From assembly GCF_000372725.1 (NCBI RefSeq), contig NW_005196020.1:180521-244520 (forward strand): 64,000 nt of DNA. Direction: 5' to 3'. A program made the position numbers and the translations under genes. A model generated the notes under the pieces. That model worked only from the letters and a program-made list of their open reading frames with translations, made no database searches and had not been told where the DNA came from. The stretch's first letter is position 1. Each line of letters starts with the position of its first letter. This DNA comes from Emiliania huxleyi CCMP1516. Its lineage: Eukaryota; Haptophyta; Isochrysidales; Noelaerhabdaceae. Shown here in pieces: positions 37,239 through 49,224 of the stretch.

Positions 37239-40200
37239 TCATGACGCGCTCTGTGGCGGCGGCACCGGCCGGCCGCCGAGCAGCGCGAGCAGCATCATTG
37301 TCGAGTAGCGGGCGCGCGGCAGGTCGCTGAACTGCCAGTGGCGCGCCTTGCACGCGGCGAGGAAGGCCTGGCGCGAGTCGACTAGCTCGTTGGAGCGCAC
37401 CGGCTGCTCGTGGCCGCCGTCCGTGCCGCGGGCGGGCGCGGTCGGCGCCGCGCCGGAGAGGCGCGCGACGAGGAAGCGGCGCTTGACGCCCGCGACCTGC
37501 GCCTTCATGTCCTCGACCAGCGTGATGGACTGCTTCCGCGAGAAGTGCGGCTCCGCGCCGCCGCTGCTCTCGTCGACGAGCTCCGCGACGTGCTCGGGGA
37601 AAAAGTCACCCTCAAAGAGCGGAAAGTCGCGCAGCGACGTCAGCCCGCTCACGAGCTCCTGCTGGATGTCCCCAAACTCGGCCACGATGCCCGTTGCCTG
37701 CGCGCGCTCGAGCATCCGCACGTACCACGCGCGCAGCTGGCTCGTCGGCATCGGGCGCGAGCCGTGGGCCGGGTCGGGCCGGCGGCAATAGAAAATGTAC
37801 TCGTCACCAGCCTTGGGCGGCTCGACCCACAAGTGCGCGTGGCTGAAGCCGGCCGCGCCGGCGTACTGCAGGTAGCCGTTGACGATGGCGTGGTAGACGA
37901 CGGACCGCTGGCCCGGCGGCGACGTGTGTAGCCAGCGGGTCGAGTCGAGGTACGAGATGTAGGTGCGGTTGGTGTTTGGGCGCGGGCACGCGGCGTCGTA
38001 CTCCTGCACGTACAGCGCAAAGACGCACACGTCGGCGCCGTCGACCTCCTGGAAAGCAAACAGCGCCTTCGAGCGGTACGGGAACGAGTCGGGGTAGTCG
38101 GCGCCGTACCGCACCTTCATCCCCGCCACCGCGCGGCAGTGGTACAACCGCTGCGACACGACGCGCACCACGAGGCCGGAAGCCTGCACGCCCGCCGCCG
38201 CGATCTCGACCGCCACGTGCGCCTCGACCGCGTCCGAGGTGGCGCACGACGGCAGGTCCGACGCGGAGCGGCGCTGGAGCGCGCGAAGCAAGCTCGAGCC
38301 CGGCTGGCGCAGCAGCTGCGCTGCACGCGCGGGGTCGGCGCTAGCGACGCACGCGCTGCAGCAGAGCGTCTGCGAGTCGAGCCCCCACTCGGGTGGCAGC
38401 TGGGCCGGGTCGGGGAACGCGGCGCAGATGTAGTGATACCAGCGCTGGCAGCGGTCGCACTGCACGTAGTGGTCCTGCTCCACCTCCTCCTTCGCCTCCC
38501 ACACCCGCCTCTCCAGGCTGCCGCACCGCAACTCGACCTCATCGGGCAGCATCGCGGGCCGCTCGTCCGCTGTCCGCAGTGCGTCGAAGCACGCGGTGCA
38601 GATGCGCACACCAGCCCGCGGCTCCGCATAGTACGACGACCCGCTGCGCACCTTTCGGTCGCAGCCGGAGCAGCGCAGCAGCGGCGGCTCGAACAGTAGC
38701 GTCTCGCGCTTGCACGCAGAGCAAGCGATCGCGCAATCGCTCACGGCCACTCGCGAGCGCTCGCCGGTCGGGCGATGCGTCTCCGGATCGAGGAGCTCCA
38801 CATCGCACCTGCCGTCCTCAATCCCCCCAATCACGACGGCAGTGACTGGGGGGGAGGAGTTTGACCGGTCGGGCGGGTCGACGCCACTACTGCCGCCGCC
38901 GATCGCCAAGTGCATCCCGGGCGCGACACCGTCGGACGCCTCGGCGGCGAGCGGCATCGGCGAGTCCACCGCCGGCTCCACACCGGGGCCGCCGGCCGCG
39001 CCGGCCGCGTCGACCACCATCCCTACGCTGCTGCCCTCTCCGCCGTCGCCCACGACGGGGCCCTCCCCCGGCTCGTCGGGCTGGTCGTTGAGCGCGCCGA
39101 GCAACGAGGTGTCCTCGCCGGCGCCCAAATCGTCGCCCAGCAGCTCGCCGTCGATCTCAGCCGTCGGATTGGCCGCACCGCTTCCACCGCCCGGCGGCAC
39201 CGGCTGCAGCGAGCCCATCTCGCCCTCGCCTTGTGGCGCGGCGGTGGCCTTGGCGCGGCGGCGCGGCGGCGGGCCGCCCGCGGCGGCCTGCTTGCGCTTC
39301 ATGCCCTGCGCTCCGGGCGCGAGCGAAGCGCCGGCCATGCCCTGCACCGTCCCGCCTGGCAGCGAGGCCATCCCGCCCCTCGGCGCGAGCGCAAAAGCGG
39401 GAGCGGCGCGCATGCCTCCTCCGCCGAGCGAGCCGCCGGGCGCGCCGAGCCGGTTGGTGTCGCCGAGCCGGTTGTCCCTCTGGTCGAGCTCCGACTCGAG
39501 CCACGAGAGGTCATTGTACTCCTCCGACATGCCGCCCGACGGCATTCCACCGCTGATACCGCCGCCGATGCCGCCGAGCCCGCCGATCGGGCCCATGCTC
39601 ATCTCCTCGCCGCCGCTGCCCATCCCCATGGGCCCCATCCCGACGGTCGGCGACATGCCCGGGGTGAACCCGTCAAACTCCATGCTCGGAATCTGCAAGC
39701 TCTGGTCGCCTCCGGCCGCCGCGCCGGCACCGCCCGACCAGGGGAAGCTCGGCGCGCCCCCCGACGCCGCCGCGGGGCCGAGCGGGTTGGGGAAGCCCTC
39801 CTGCATCCCCTCGGTCCCTCTCGCGCCGCGCGCCGCCATCGAACGCGGGTCTTTGCCGCCGCGCTGCCGCGGCTGCTTGCCGGAGCCGCCAGCGGGCCGC
39901 GCTCCGCCGCCGCGCCCGCCCGCCGCGGGCTTGGGCGCGCCCTGGCTCGCCGCCGCGCCAAGGCACGAGCGGCCGCCGCTGCTCATCTGCCGCACCTTGA
40001 CCGGCTGCGGCGCCTCAAACGAGTGGGCGTTGCCGGTGGACGGCTGGCGGGTGAAGCTCGGGCCGCCGCCCATGCCGCCCATCTCGTCGACGGGCATGCC
40101 CGTGGCGCGCGGCATCTTTGCGATCATCGGCGAGTTGAGCGCCTCGCTCGAGATGGGCTCCGCTTGCCCAAAGGAGATCGTCGCCGGCAGCGCCATGCCG

Positions 40201-42944
40201 TCTATCGGCCGCGCCGAAGCGCAAACCGGCAAACTGGGCATGGAACCGCCCGAATGGCTCGGGGCGGGCACCCCGTACTGCCCGCCGGGGCCGGAGCCGA
40301 GGCTCGGGCTGGGCGCCCCGCTGCCGCTGCCGATTTGTCCGCCCGGGAGTGCGATGGGCGAGATTGGGCCGCTGCGCTGGTGCGTCGCGGCCGGCGGCCA
40401 AACGCCGTGTGGCATGCCAGCCTGCTGCAAGCGCGAGGCCTGCGCCTGCGCCTGCACCTGGCTCAGCGCGGCCGCGGAGGGGGCGAGCTCGCCCTGCTGC
40501 ACCTGCTGCACCTGGAGCTGCTGGCGGGCTCGCTGCTGGTGGATTTCCCGCAAGCGCTGGAGCTGATGCTGCTGATGCTGGGTCAGGTTGTGCTGCTGCT
40601 GCTGCGTCAGCTGTTGCTGCTGCTGGAGCTGCTGGAGCTGGTGCTGCGGGTGCTGCTGGTGCTGCGGGTGCTGCTGCTGCTGCTGCTGCTGGAGCTGCTG
40701 CTGGAGGTGCTGCTGCTGCCGCTGCAGTATCCTCTCGCGCTTCGCCAGTTCCGTCTGTGCCTGCTGCATCTGTAGTGGGGTCAGGGCACCGCTGCGGCTC
40801 CGCTCCTCCAGCTTCGCCCGCAGCACCTGCAAGTGCTGCGCGGTGCTCTGCTGCGCCTGCAGCTCCCGGACCGAGCTGGCGCTCGCCGCCGGCCCGAGGG
40901 GGCTCGCCTGCCGCAGCACGGACGGCCTCACGCCGCTCACGTTTGGGAGCTGCTGCCCTGCCATGCCTCCCGGCGGCATGCTGGCTGCCGGCACGCCCGA
41001 CGCCTGCATCACCCCCTGGCTCGGACCGAGAGGCGGCGGCGGCAAGGCCTGCCCCCCGCTGGGCAGCGTGAGCGGCGACGGCGCCTGCGCGAGCGGCACG
41101 GCGGCCGCGGGTGGCTGCTGCGGCCGGCTGCCGCCGTTGATCTGCCGCGTGTGCGCAATCAGCTTCTTGCGGTAGTGCTCGCGGAGCTGGCCCTGCGGTG
41201 TGGGGGAGAGGAGGGTGAGATCCGGGCGGGCGGGAGGGGAGGGGAAGGGGGGAGTGTGTGTGTGGGGGGGGGGGGGGGGGCAGGCGCGCCATCTGCTTCC
41301 ACTTGGAGCACGTGGCGCATGGGTTGTCCGAGCCGTCCAGCTGCTGCGCGCCGGGGCACGTGCGCGTGTGCTCCTCTAAGTTCTGGAGCAGTCGCTTCAT
41401 CGATTGGCAGCCATCCATCTGGCAAACCTGCGGTGCAACCTTGGGGCAGAGGAGCGCGTGGATGAGCACCTTGAAGTTCGCCGGCACGTTCGGCGATCGC
41501 CCGTCCGCCGGCGCGGGCCCCCCCGAGGTCGACATCTCCTTCAGCTCTCGCAACGCAGACTTTCCAGGCGAGTCGCGCCTGTGGGGTGTTGCGGAGGGGG
41601 GCGCGGGTCACGCCCACCTTCCATGCTGCGCGGTGCGGGCGCTGCTTGCGGAGGCGAAGCGAGCGGGAGGGGAGGGGATGCAGGAGAGAAGGGCTGCGGA
41701 AGAGTCGGCTGCGGGACTGCGCCCCCGCGGGAGGGCGGTGGAGGGAGAGGTGCGAGAGGGGGAGGGGGGGGGGGGGGGGGGGGCCTCCAGGCTAAACGGG
41801 GGGGGCAAACAAAACCAGGCCAAAGGGGGCGGGAGGAGGAGGAGGAGGAGGGGGAGGAGGGGGAGGAGGAGGAGGAGGAGGAGGGCGAGGCGCACCCCGC
41901 TGACGCCTCCTCCTGCGCCGCCAAATCCACGTTGGACATCGAGCCGGAGGACATCGAAGCCTGCACCACCGGCGGCTCGGCCGAGGCCTGCACCGCGAGC
42001 TCGGGCGCCCCGCCTGTCGGCCTAACCGGCACCGACGCCGCCGCCCCCATCTGCTGTGCGAGGGACGCGCCCGCCAGGCGGCTGCCACCGTGGTTGCCCT
42101 GCAAGGGCGGCATGTCGAACGAGCATCCGGGGCTGCCGTTGCCGCCGGCCGCCGCCGAGAGGACAGTGCCGGCGAGGAGGCCGTCCGCGGATGCCTGCCG
42201 CGCCAGCGCGTTGATGACCTCCGCCGGGGACCCTGCTCGCGCGCTGCTGAGCGCCTGCACGCTGCGAACCGCCTGTGGCGCAGGCGCCATCCCCCACACT
42301 GCCGTCGCCTGCGCCTGCGCCTGCGCGGATGCCGGCGTCTGCCCCGGCGGCTCGCACGTGCCGGGGATCCCCAACTGCATCGCGCCCGGCGGCACGCCGA
42401 ACCCGTTCGACGCGTCGCCAGGCGGCAGCGGCATCGGCGAACACGCGACGGCACCGCCCGGCAAAACCACCTGTTGCCCCTGGGTCCGTCGCATGGCCTC
42501 GATCGCGGCCGGCGTCGCTCCGGCGCAGCAGCTCGGCACGCCGACGACCGGGCTCGCCGCGCCCCCTCCCGCGGCGCACGCCACCCCCGCCGCCCCGGTC
42601 TCCACCTTGGCCCCGCCGCTCGGCGCGCCGTTCTCGCCCGGGACGTTGGCGCTCCCGGCGGTGCTGCAGCTTCCGTTGCTCTCGGCGGGGCAGGGGGGGG
42701 CGGAGCGGGACGTGTTCCGCCGCTGCGACTGCTGCGACTGCTGCAGCCCGCGCACCGTGTTGATGAGCACGTCCGCCCCCAGCACCATGCGCACGCGCTT
42801 GCAAAACTCGCGTAGGTCAATCTCCTTGGTGCGAATTTGAGCCAGCAGCGCCGGCAGCATCTGGCTGTCGGTGTGCTTCTGGATCTCGAACATCAGCTCG
42901 TCCACCGTAACGAAGTTGAGCGGATCGACGGCCCCAGAGCCCAT
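37239..42944 (-). CDS. p300/CBP-type (HAC-like) histone acetyltransferase
   Basis: Three exons, 42944-41896, 41578-41290 and 41192-37239, join in frame to 1763 residues. Residues about 11-62 (VDELMFEIQKHTDSQMLPAL then REFCKRVRMVLG) resemble an RST-type domain. A TAZ zinc finger crosses exons 2 and 3 (HALLCPKVAPQVCQMDGCQS, CSKWKQM, GQLREHYRKKLI). A long Gln/Gly/Ser-rich region follows, then a Cys/His block with a PHD-like finger (YVQCDRCQRWYHYICAAF). The acetyltransferase core is at about residues 1450-1755, with YLDSTRWLHTSPPGQRSVVY, GFSHAHLWVEPPKAGDEYIF and LRAWYVRMLERA matching p300/CBP and plant HAC proteins. The protein stops right after the core (LPRARYSTMMLLALLGG), so the ZZ and second TAZ fingers of the relatives are absent, as is a bromodomain. 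It should acetylate histone tails and act as a transcription coactivator. Intron 1 has poly-C and GGA runs; intron 2 is GC-AG with a poly-C run. Confidence 0.92.
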
Positions 42945-45006
42945 CTTGAGAGATGCCCTATGCGCGCCGCTTCGGCTGCAGCCGGCTTTTTTATGAGCTA
43001 GCCTTCGATGTTATGAAACAAACGCAAGGCGGACATGGCATATCGCTCTCGGGCCCACAGACATCCCGCACACCCGCCGCACACCCGCCGCCCCCGCGCG
43101 CGCCCCACCTCGGCAGGGAGAAAGGGGAGTGACAGCTTGGGATGAAAGCCCGAGTAGTTGAGTCCTGGCTCAACAACGCAGGGAACAAGAGGGGGTGGTC
43201 CGGCTCACAGGTCCGGCTCACGCGCCTCGAGCTTGCCATCTACCGCACTGAACACTTTCGCCCCCTCGCTCCCAACCCATCCACCCCGCCCCGGGCCGCG
43301 CCGCGCGATCTCGTTTTTTATTACTCAGCCTTTGCCTCCAAGGAGCGAAAAAAAAAGAAAACCAAAAAATTGCCGAATCAGCATGTCACTCGTCGTCTCT
43401 CTGCTCCTCGCTCGGCCGGGCGGCGACTCGGGTGGTGCAGAGGCGCCGCCGCTGCGCGTGCGTGCGCACGAGGCGGCGCTGGAGCACGCCTGCCGTCGCC
43501 GCCACGGCCCGACGCCCGGAGCCGTACGTCGAGACGGACAAGCTTTTGGCGAGAGCAGACCGAGCATCTTCACCGAGCATCATCGGATCGACCCGCTCTC
43601 CTGCAACGAGCCGCGGGAGGGAGGCTCGTACGATCCGGCTGGAGCGGCGGCGCGTGGCGCGCACATGCCCTGCTCGCCCGCGGCCGCTGAGGCACACCCG
43701 GCGAGAGCCACCTTTGCCCCCTCGGCGTCGTTTGCGAGGCTCGCCTCGCCGTCGTGCTGCGGGGGCGGCGGATGGCTTGGGAGGTGCACGTGGCCGCGCG
43801 TGGCGCGGCTGGCCCCTGCCCACGCCCTCATATTTTGTGCTGGCTCGCGCACGCGCCGCGAGAGCTTGACGACGAGCGACTGCATTGGCGGGCTTCGTTG
43901 CAAAAGGCGGCGGCTCTGCGTGGTCAAAGGCGGCGCTTGCCATCAGCCGCCGTGCACAGATGGGCGCACCCACGACTCATCGCGCCGGCCGCTTCGACTG
44001 GGCGCGTGCTCGACGTCCTCTATCTGCTGCGGCGGCTCGAGGACGTGTCCCCATTGGTGCCGCCTCCGAACGAGTGGGCCGCGTCCGGCGTACCGATGCT
44101 CGAGGAGGCGATCGCGTTCATCGAGGAGCTTGTAGCAGCCGAGCGCTCCGTGCGCGCTGTGAGGCGGCCGGGTGAGGGCGCGGCGGGTGACGGGGCAAGG
44201 GAGCAGCCCACACCCGGCCGTCGCTTTTGAGCGACGCTGTGGCACGCCTGCGCAGGGGCCGCAGGGCGGTCAGTTGTGGGGGCGAGGCGGTGCCGGCCGC
44301 GGGCCGGGTGCAAGGCGCCGGCCTCGGCGCCGCATCGGCGCGCCGCACGGGCGCGGCGAGCCTCTGAGCGGGAGCCGAAGGTTTGGTGTGGTGGGACGGT
44401 GGGAGGGAGGTGGGAGGTGATGGGGTGGATTGACTTTGCCGCAGAGGCCGTCCCTAGCTGTGAACAGCTTGTGCGTCTTGTGGTTGTGTTTTTGTGTGTG
44501 CGTCTTGGGTCCGTGGTTGTGTTTTTGTGTGAACCGGGGTAACAGGGTCTAGACTCCCCTGCGTCACTACGTGCCTCCCCGTCTTTGTAGCCTTGGCGTT
44601 TGTGCCCCGTTTGTGCCGCGTCCCGTGCCCCCGAGTTCATTTTATAAACAGGGTTTATGTGAACAGGGGCCGTGGTTGTGTTTTTGTGTTTCTTATCAAC
44701 CTATCTGTGAACGTATGCGAGGTTCTTGTTTTCTTATCACCCTATCTGTGAACAGCGTGGTTGTGTTTTTGTGTGAACAGGCAATTGAGCGCCTCCCTCT
44801 CTCTCCGGCTGCGCGCCTGACCGGTGCGGCCTCCGAGTCGGCGTCTAGCGCGCGCGATAAGGTTTTTGCTCGCCTTCCCTGGGACCCCGTGTTGCGTGAC
44901 TCTGTGCAATTTCGGGCCCGGGGTTGTGCGTTTACGTGAACAGCAAAACGGATATGCTCGCAAGGGGAAGTGAAGTGTTCACCGCAGCACGGCCCGCCGG
45001 CCTTCG
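42945..45006. other. Two-kilobase stretch without a confident gene
   Basis: Several frames overlap at 43380-44240. The best plus-strand segment (43754-44230) ends with VPPPNEWAASGVPMLEEAIA, then FIEELVAAERS, which looks helical and possibly real. A minus-strand segment near 43400-43560 (DARSALAKSLSVSTYGSGRR) is also plausible. Neither has a recognised domain or a clean splice structure. The distal part (44440-44780) is the repeat listed separately. Confidence 0.35.
44480..44774 (+). repeat. Four direct copies of GTGGTTGTGTTTTTGTGT
   Basis: Exact 18-base copies at 44480-44497, 44513-44530, 44672-44689 and 44757-44774, three of them near GTGAAC(A/C). A second motif, TTCTTATCA followed by CCTATCTGTGAAC, occurs twice (from about 44689 and 44731). 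The array lies 230 bases upstream of the fucose enzyme gene. Confidence 0.85.
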
Positions 45007-48000
45007 ATGGGCTGGACGTGCATCGCCGTGACGGCCCCATCGGCGGAACAGGCCCTCGCAATCAAGGAGGAGCTGCTGCGCGCCAAGCTGGTGCCCCCCG
45101 CTACGCTGGTGCTCGCAGTGCCCGACCCCACCGACGAGCCCTTTGGCTCGGGCTCCGCCACGCTCAACGCCATCCTCCACGTGGCGGAGGCGCTCTCGGC
45201 GCGCGCCGGCTTCTCCACCATCAACTCGGAGGCGTCCACCGCGCAGCAGCGCACCCTCGTGCTGCACGTGGGCAGCGCCTCGCGCGGGCGCTGCTCGGCG
45301 CACCCGTGCCTGCCCAAGGCCTTCTGCTCGCTGCCCGTGCGCGGCTCCTTCGACCCCTACGCCTCGCTGATCGACGCGACGCTCGTGACGCTCTCTCGCC
45401 TCTTCGAGGGCATGCCGTCCGGCCTGTGCATCGCCTCCACCGACAGCATGCTGTTGCTTCCGCAAGACGTCGCTGCCGACGCGTGGCTCGACCTCCGCCA
45501 CAGCTGCCTCGTCGCCGTGCCCTCCACGCTGCAGCAGGCGACGCACCACGGCGTCTGCCTGCCCGCCGCCGCCCACGCCGCCGACGCCGCCGACGACGGC
45601 GCGCCACCGCCGCCGCCGCCGCTGCGCCGCATCCTCTACCGCGCCGACGAGGCGACGCTCGGAGACGCGTGCGGCGACGAGGAGCCGCTGCTCTACACCG
45701 GGCTCACGTTCCTGCGCGCGCCCCTCGCCGAGAAGCTGCTGGAGCTGCACGGCAGCGCGCCCCTCGACGCAACGGGTTACCTCGGCATCGACTCGGGCGC
45801 TGCTCCGCTGCGCCTCGAGCTGTGGAGCGACCTTCTGACGCCTCTCTGCGACGCGGCGAGCGAGGACGACTACGTCGGCGGCGGCAGCGCCGATGACGCG
45901 CGCTCCGCGGCTGCGCGGCGCGTGCTGTGGCGCGTGCTGCGCCCGCTCGCGCCGTTGCGCATCGCGCGCGCGCCGCGCGGCAGCCGCTACTGCTACGCGA
46001 CGACGCCGAGCGAGTGGTCGCGCGACGCGCGAGAGCTCGGCGCCGCGGTGCTGCAAGCGGAGGGTGGCGGCAGCACCGCCGCCGGGTGCCTCGAGTGCCA
46101 CGTGCTGCGCGCCGACGCCGCCGACGCCGCCGACGCCACCGACGCCGCCGACGCCACCGACGCCGCCGACGCCGCCGCGCCCGACGCTGCGGCCGCGTCG
46201 CCGCCCGCCGTCGTGATCAACTCGGCGTTGGGCGCCGGCTGCCGCGTCGGCGCCGCCGCGCACGTCGAGCACTGCGAGCTGCGCGCAGGCGTGGGCGTGG
46301 GCGAAGGTTGCTTTGTCAGCGGCGTCTCCACGCTGCGGGGCGGCTGCGAGCTGCCGCCCCACACGGCGCTGCTCGACACGACCTTTTCGGTGGAGGTGCT
46401 GGATGAGCTCGAGCGGAGCGCCGCCGTCGCCGCCGCCGCCTCTCCCGCGCCCGGGCACGCGACGCCCTTGCGCCGCTACTCCTCCGCATCAGCCACCTTT
46501 GGCGTGCCGGAGGGCGTCGCCCTGGCGGAGGATGGCGCCGCCGACGCCGCGCGCCGCGTGACGCTCGTCTTTGGGCTGCACGACGCTCTCAAGGCGCCGT
46601 GTGGCGGCGGCGGCGCCACCTTCCTCGGCGAGGAATGGAGCGCCTTCGTCGAGCGCGTCGGCGTGAACGACGCGATGTTGTGGCCCTCGGAGCCGCCGGC
46701 CGACGAGCGCTGCCTGTGGAACGCGCGCCTCTTCCCCATCGGCGACGGCGCCGACGGCACCGATGGCGACGACGAGCGCTGGCACGCCTTCCTGCTTCGG
46801 CGGCCGCTCGTCGCGCCGAGCCCCGCGCTGATGCGGCGCTGGCGCCGCGCGCCGCGCGCCTCGCTCGCCGACGCCGCGTGGCGCTCCGACACGGCGGCGC
46901 TGCTGCGGCGCCGCGCCGCGCTGGCGCGCTCCATCGATGTCAAGCTGCTGCAGCGCGCCATGCTGCGCGGACGTCGCGAGTTTGTGCACCCGATCATTGC
47001 TCGCTTCATGGGCTCGGAGGCGCAGCTGCTCGAGCTGCTCAAGGTGCTGGACGACGTCGCCGCTGACAGCGCCCACAACATCCCGGTGGCCACCAAGGCG
47101 CTAGCCACCATCGCCGACGCGCTCGCCATGTACGCCGGCCCCGCGGGCGGCCTGCGCTCTGGGCCCGCGTCCAACCCCTCCTTCCGCGCCGCCTTCGAGG
47201 CGCTGCAGCCGTCGGCTCTGCGGCTGGAGGAGGCGGTAGAGCTGCTGGCGGCGCAGCGCGACCGCTGGCTGCAGCAGCGCCGCGCCGAGACCATGATGCG
47301 CGCCGCGCGCCACTACGAGGGAGCGGTCGCGCGTTGCATCTCCAACGGCGTCCTCACGTGCGTCTGCGCCACGAAGGCGACGCAGCCGCCGTCCTTTGGG
47401 GATTGGGCTGTCTCGGAGGTGCCCTCACGCATCGACCTCGCGGGCGGCTGGAGCGACACGCCGCCGCTGTGCTACGAGCACGGCGGCGCCGTCGTCACGG
47501 CCGCGATCGCCATCGACGGCGCGTGCGCGCTCGGCTGCCGGGCGCGGCGCCTGCGCGAGAGCAAGATCGTCATCTCGATCGAGGGCGCGCAGGCGCCGCC
47601 CACCGTGTGCACGCAGCTGGACGACCTCAACGACTACTGCTCGCCGCTGGCGGCGGGCGCCCTCGTCAAGACGGTCCTCCTCTTTTCGGGCTTTGTGCGG
47701 CTGCGCGGCGAGGCGCCGCCGCTCGAGCAGCAGCTGATCGACGCGGGCGGCGGCCTGGAGGTTGTGACGTGGTCGCGACTGCCCACCGGCTCGGGCCTCG
47801 GCACCTCCTCTATCCTGGCGGCCGCCATCATCGCCAGCGTCGGCGCCGTCCACGGCGTCGCCTACGACAAGGCGGACCTCGTGCACGCGGTGCTCCTCGT
47901 CGAGCAGATGCTCACCACGGGCGGTGGCTGGCAGGACCAGGCTGGCGGCGTCTACCCGGCGCTCAACATCTCCTTCTCGCCGCCCTCGCTGCCCCTCACC

Positions 48001-48516
48001 GTGCGCACCGAGGCGCTGCAGCTGCCCCGCGAGGCGCTGCAGCGGCTCGACGCCCACCTCGCCCTCATCTACACAGGCAAGACGCGCCTCGCGCGCAACC
48101 TCCTGCAGGATGTGCTACGGCGCTGGTACTCGGCCAACACCGCCATCGTGGCCAACGTCGACGCGCTCGTGGCCAACGCGCACACGATGCGCGAGGCCCT
48201 CCTCGCCGGCGACATTGCCGCCGTGGGCGCCTCGCTCTCCGCCTATTGGGAGCAGAAGAAGCTGATGTGCGACGCAGAGCCCGCAGCCGTGACGCGCATG
48301 CTGGCCAAGCTGCGACCGCTCATTCACGGCGCGACGCTCTGCGGTGCGGGCGGTGGCGGGTTCATGGCGCTCATCACGAAGGAGCCCAACGCCGATGCCG
48401 CCATCGCCGCGGCGCTGCGTGAGGAGGAGTGCGTGCTGCACCGCGTCAACGTGCACGAGCGGGGCCTTTGCACGTGGTTCGAAAAGGCGGACGCGCCGGC
48501 GGCAGAGGAGCAGTGA
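45007..48516 (+). CDS. FKP: Bifunctional L-fucokinase / GDP-L-fucose pyrophosphorylase
   Basis: An intronless 1169-residue frame. The N-terminal half resembles the nucleotidyltransferase part of the family, including a GSGSATLNAI loop (about residues 47-56) and a left-handed-helix-like stretch (INSALGAGCRVGAAAHVEHC). The C-terminal half is a GHMP kinase: SRIDLAGGWSDTPPLCYEHG (about residue 810), the ATP loop PTGSGLGTSSILAAA (about 926-940) and CGAGGGGFMAL (about 1111-1121). The two activities phosphorylate free L-fucose to fucose-1-phosphate and join it to GTP, giving GDP-L-fucose for glycans. Plants (FKGP) and Bacteroides (Fkp) have the same fusion. A run of Asp-Ala repeats (residues 371-395) from a GACGCCGCC array is an oddity. 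The cytosol is the expected location. Confidence 0.9.
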   Translation: MGWTCIAVTAPSAEQALAIKEELLRAKLVPPATLVLAVPDPTDEPFGSGSATLNAILHVAEALSARAGFSTINSEASTAQQRTLVLHVGSASRGRCSAHPCLPKAFCSLPVRGSFDPYASLIDATLVTLSRLFEGMPSGLCIASTDSMLLLPQDVAADAWLDLRHSCLVAVPSTLQQATHHGVCLPAAAHAADAADDGAPPPPPPLRRILYRADEATLGDACGDEEPLLYTGLTFLRAPLAEKLLELHGSAPLDATGYLGIDSGAAPLRLELWSDLLTPLCDAASEDDYVGGGSADDARSAAARRVLWRVLRPLAPLRIARAPRGSRYCYATTPSEWSRDARELGAAVLQAEGGGSTAAGCLECHVLRADAADAADATDAADATDAADAAAPDAAAASPPAVVINSALGAGCRVGAAAHVEHCELRAGVGVGEGCFVSGVSTLRGGCELPPHTALLDTTFSVEVLDELERSAAVAAAASPAPGHATPLRRYSSASATFGVPEGVALAEDGAADAARRVTLVFGLHDALKAPCGGGGATFLGEEWSAFVERVGVNDAMLWPSEPPADERCLWNARLFPIGDGADGTDGDDERWHAFLLRRPLVAPSPALMRRWRRAPRASLADAAWRSDTAALLRRRAALARSIDVKLLQRAMLRGRREFVHPIIARFMGSEAQLLELLKVLDDVAADSAHNIPVATKALATIADALAMYAGPAGGLRSGPASNPSFRAAFEALQPSALRLEEAVELLAAQRDRWLQQRRAETMMRAARHYEGAVARCISNGVLTCVCATKATQPPSFGDWAVSEVPSRIDLAGGWSDTPPLCYEHGGAVVTAAIAIDGACALGCRARRLRESKIVISIEGAQAPPTVCTQLDDLNDYCSPLAAGALVKTVLLFSGFVRLRGEAPPLEQQLIDAGGGLEVVTWSRLPTGSGLGTSSILAAAIIASVGAVHGVAYDKADLVHAVLLVEQMLTTGGGWQDQAGGVYPALNISFSPPSLPLTVRTEALQLPREALQRLDAHLALIYTGKTRLARNLLQDVLRRWYSANTAIVANVDALVANAHTMREALLAGDIAAVGASLSAYWEQKKLMCDAEPAAVTRMLAKLRPLIHGATLCGAGGGGFMALITKEPNADAAIAAALREEECVLHRVNVHERGLCTWFEKADAPAAEEQ

Positions 48517-49224
48517 GCAGCGAGACGTCGGCGTGGAGCAGGAGGAGGAGGTCAGCTGCTGGTGGAACCAGCTCAAGGCCGGCACACATGCGCGGGCGAT
48601 GGACTGACTCAAGCAGCTCAAGGGCTCGCACTCTCCTCACCACCGCGCGCACGTTGCAGCAGGAGTGCTGCAAACCGCAGTGCGCATTGTGCGTCTCCGT
48701 ATCTCGCATTGTGCCGCAGCTGCACCCGGACAATCATCGAGAGAACTCGACGGTCCACTGCGAGGGTGCGGTCAGGATCTCTTCTGAGAGCCGGCGCGGA
48801 TCGCGGCTGCGGCCAAAGGCTCTTGCCGGCGGGACGGAGCCTGACGTCTGCCAGGCTTCGGTTCCACAGTCTCTCGGCGCTCGCGCGCACCACCGCCCCC
48901 GGTGCGGGGTGGATTGTCAGTTCGTGAGTTCTGTCCCCATCCCTGTGCCCCACCTTCTTGCCTTGTGTCTTTTTCCTGCGAACCCCACTATGTAGCGCCA
49001 CCTGTGAGCTGTCCTGTGCGAGCTGTGAGCTGTGCGTCTAGGACCCAGTGATACGGCCGGTGATGAGAGTGTGCTCCCGAGCCAATCGTGCGCAGCGTGT
49101 GTGTGCGTGTGGACTCGTCCTCCATGCTCGGAGGTTAAAGGCCTGACTGAGACTGACTGCCTTGTGAACAACCCCAAACAAGCACACACCGGCCGGCTCC
49201 GCGACGTAACGACGTCCACTCCGC
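48517..49224. other. Spacer; no gene recognised
   Basis: Short frames only. The first hundred bases are probably the 3' untranslated region of the fucose enzyme gene. GTGAGCTGT occurs twice near 49004-49030. Confidence 0.4.

Noticed and set aside
44412-44800. CRISPR-like array
   Set aside because: Four short repeats with very unequal spacing in a eukaryotic promoter region and no associated genes.
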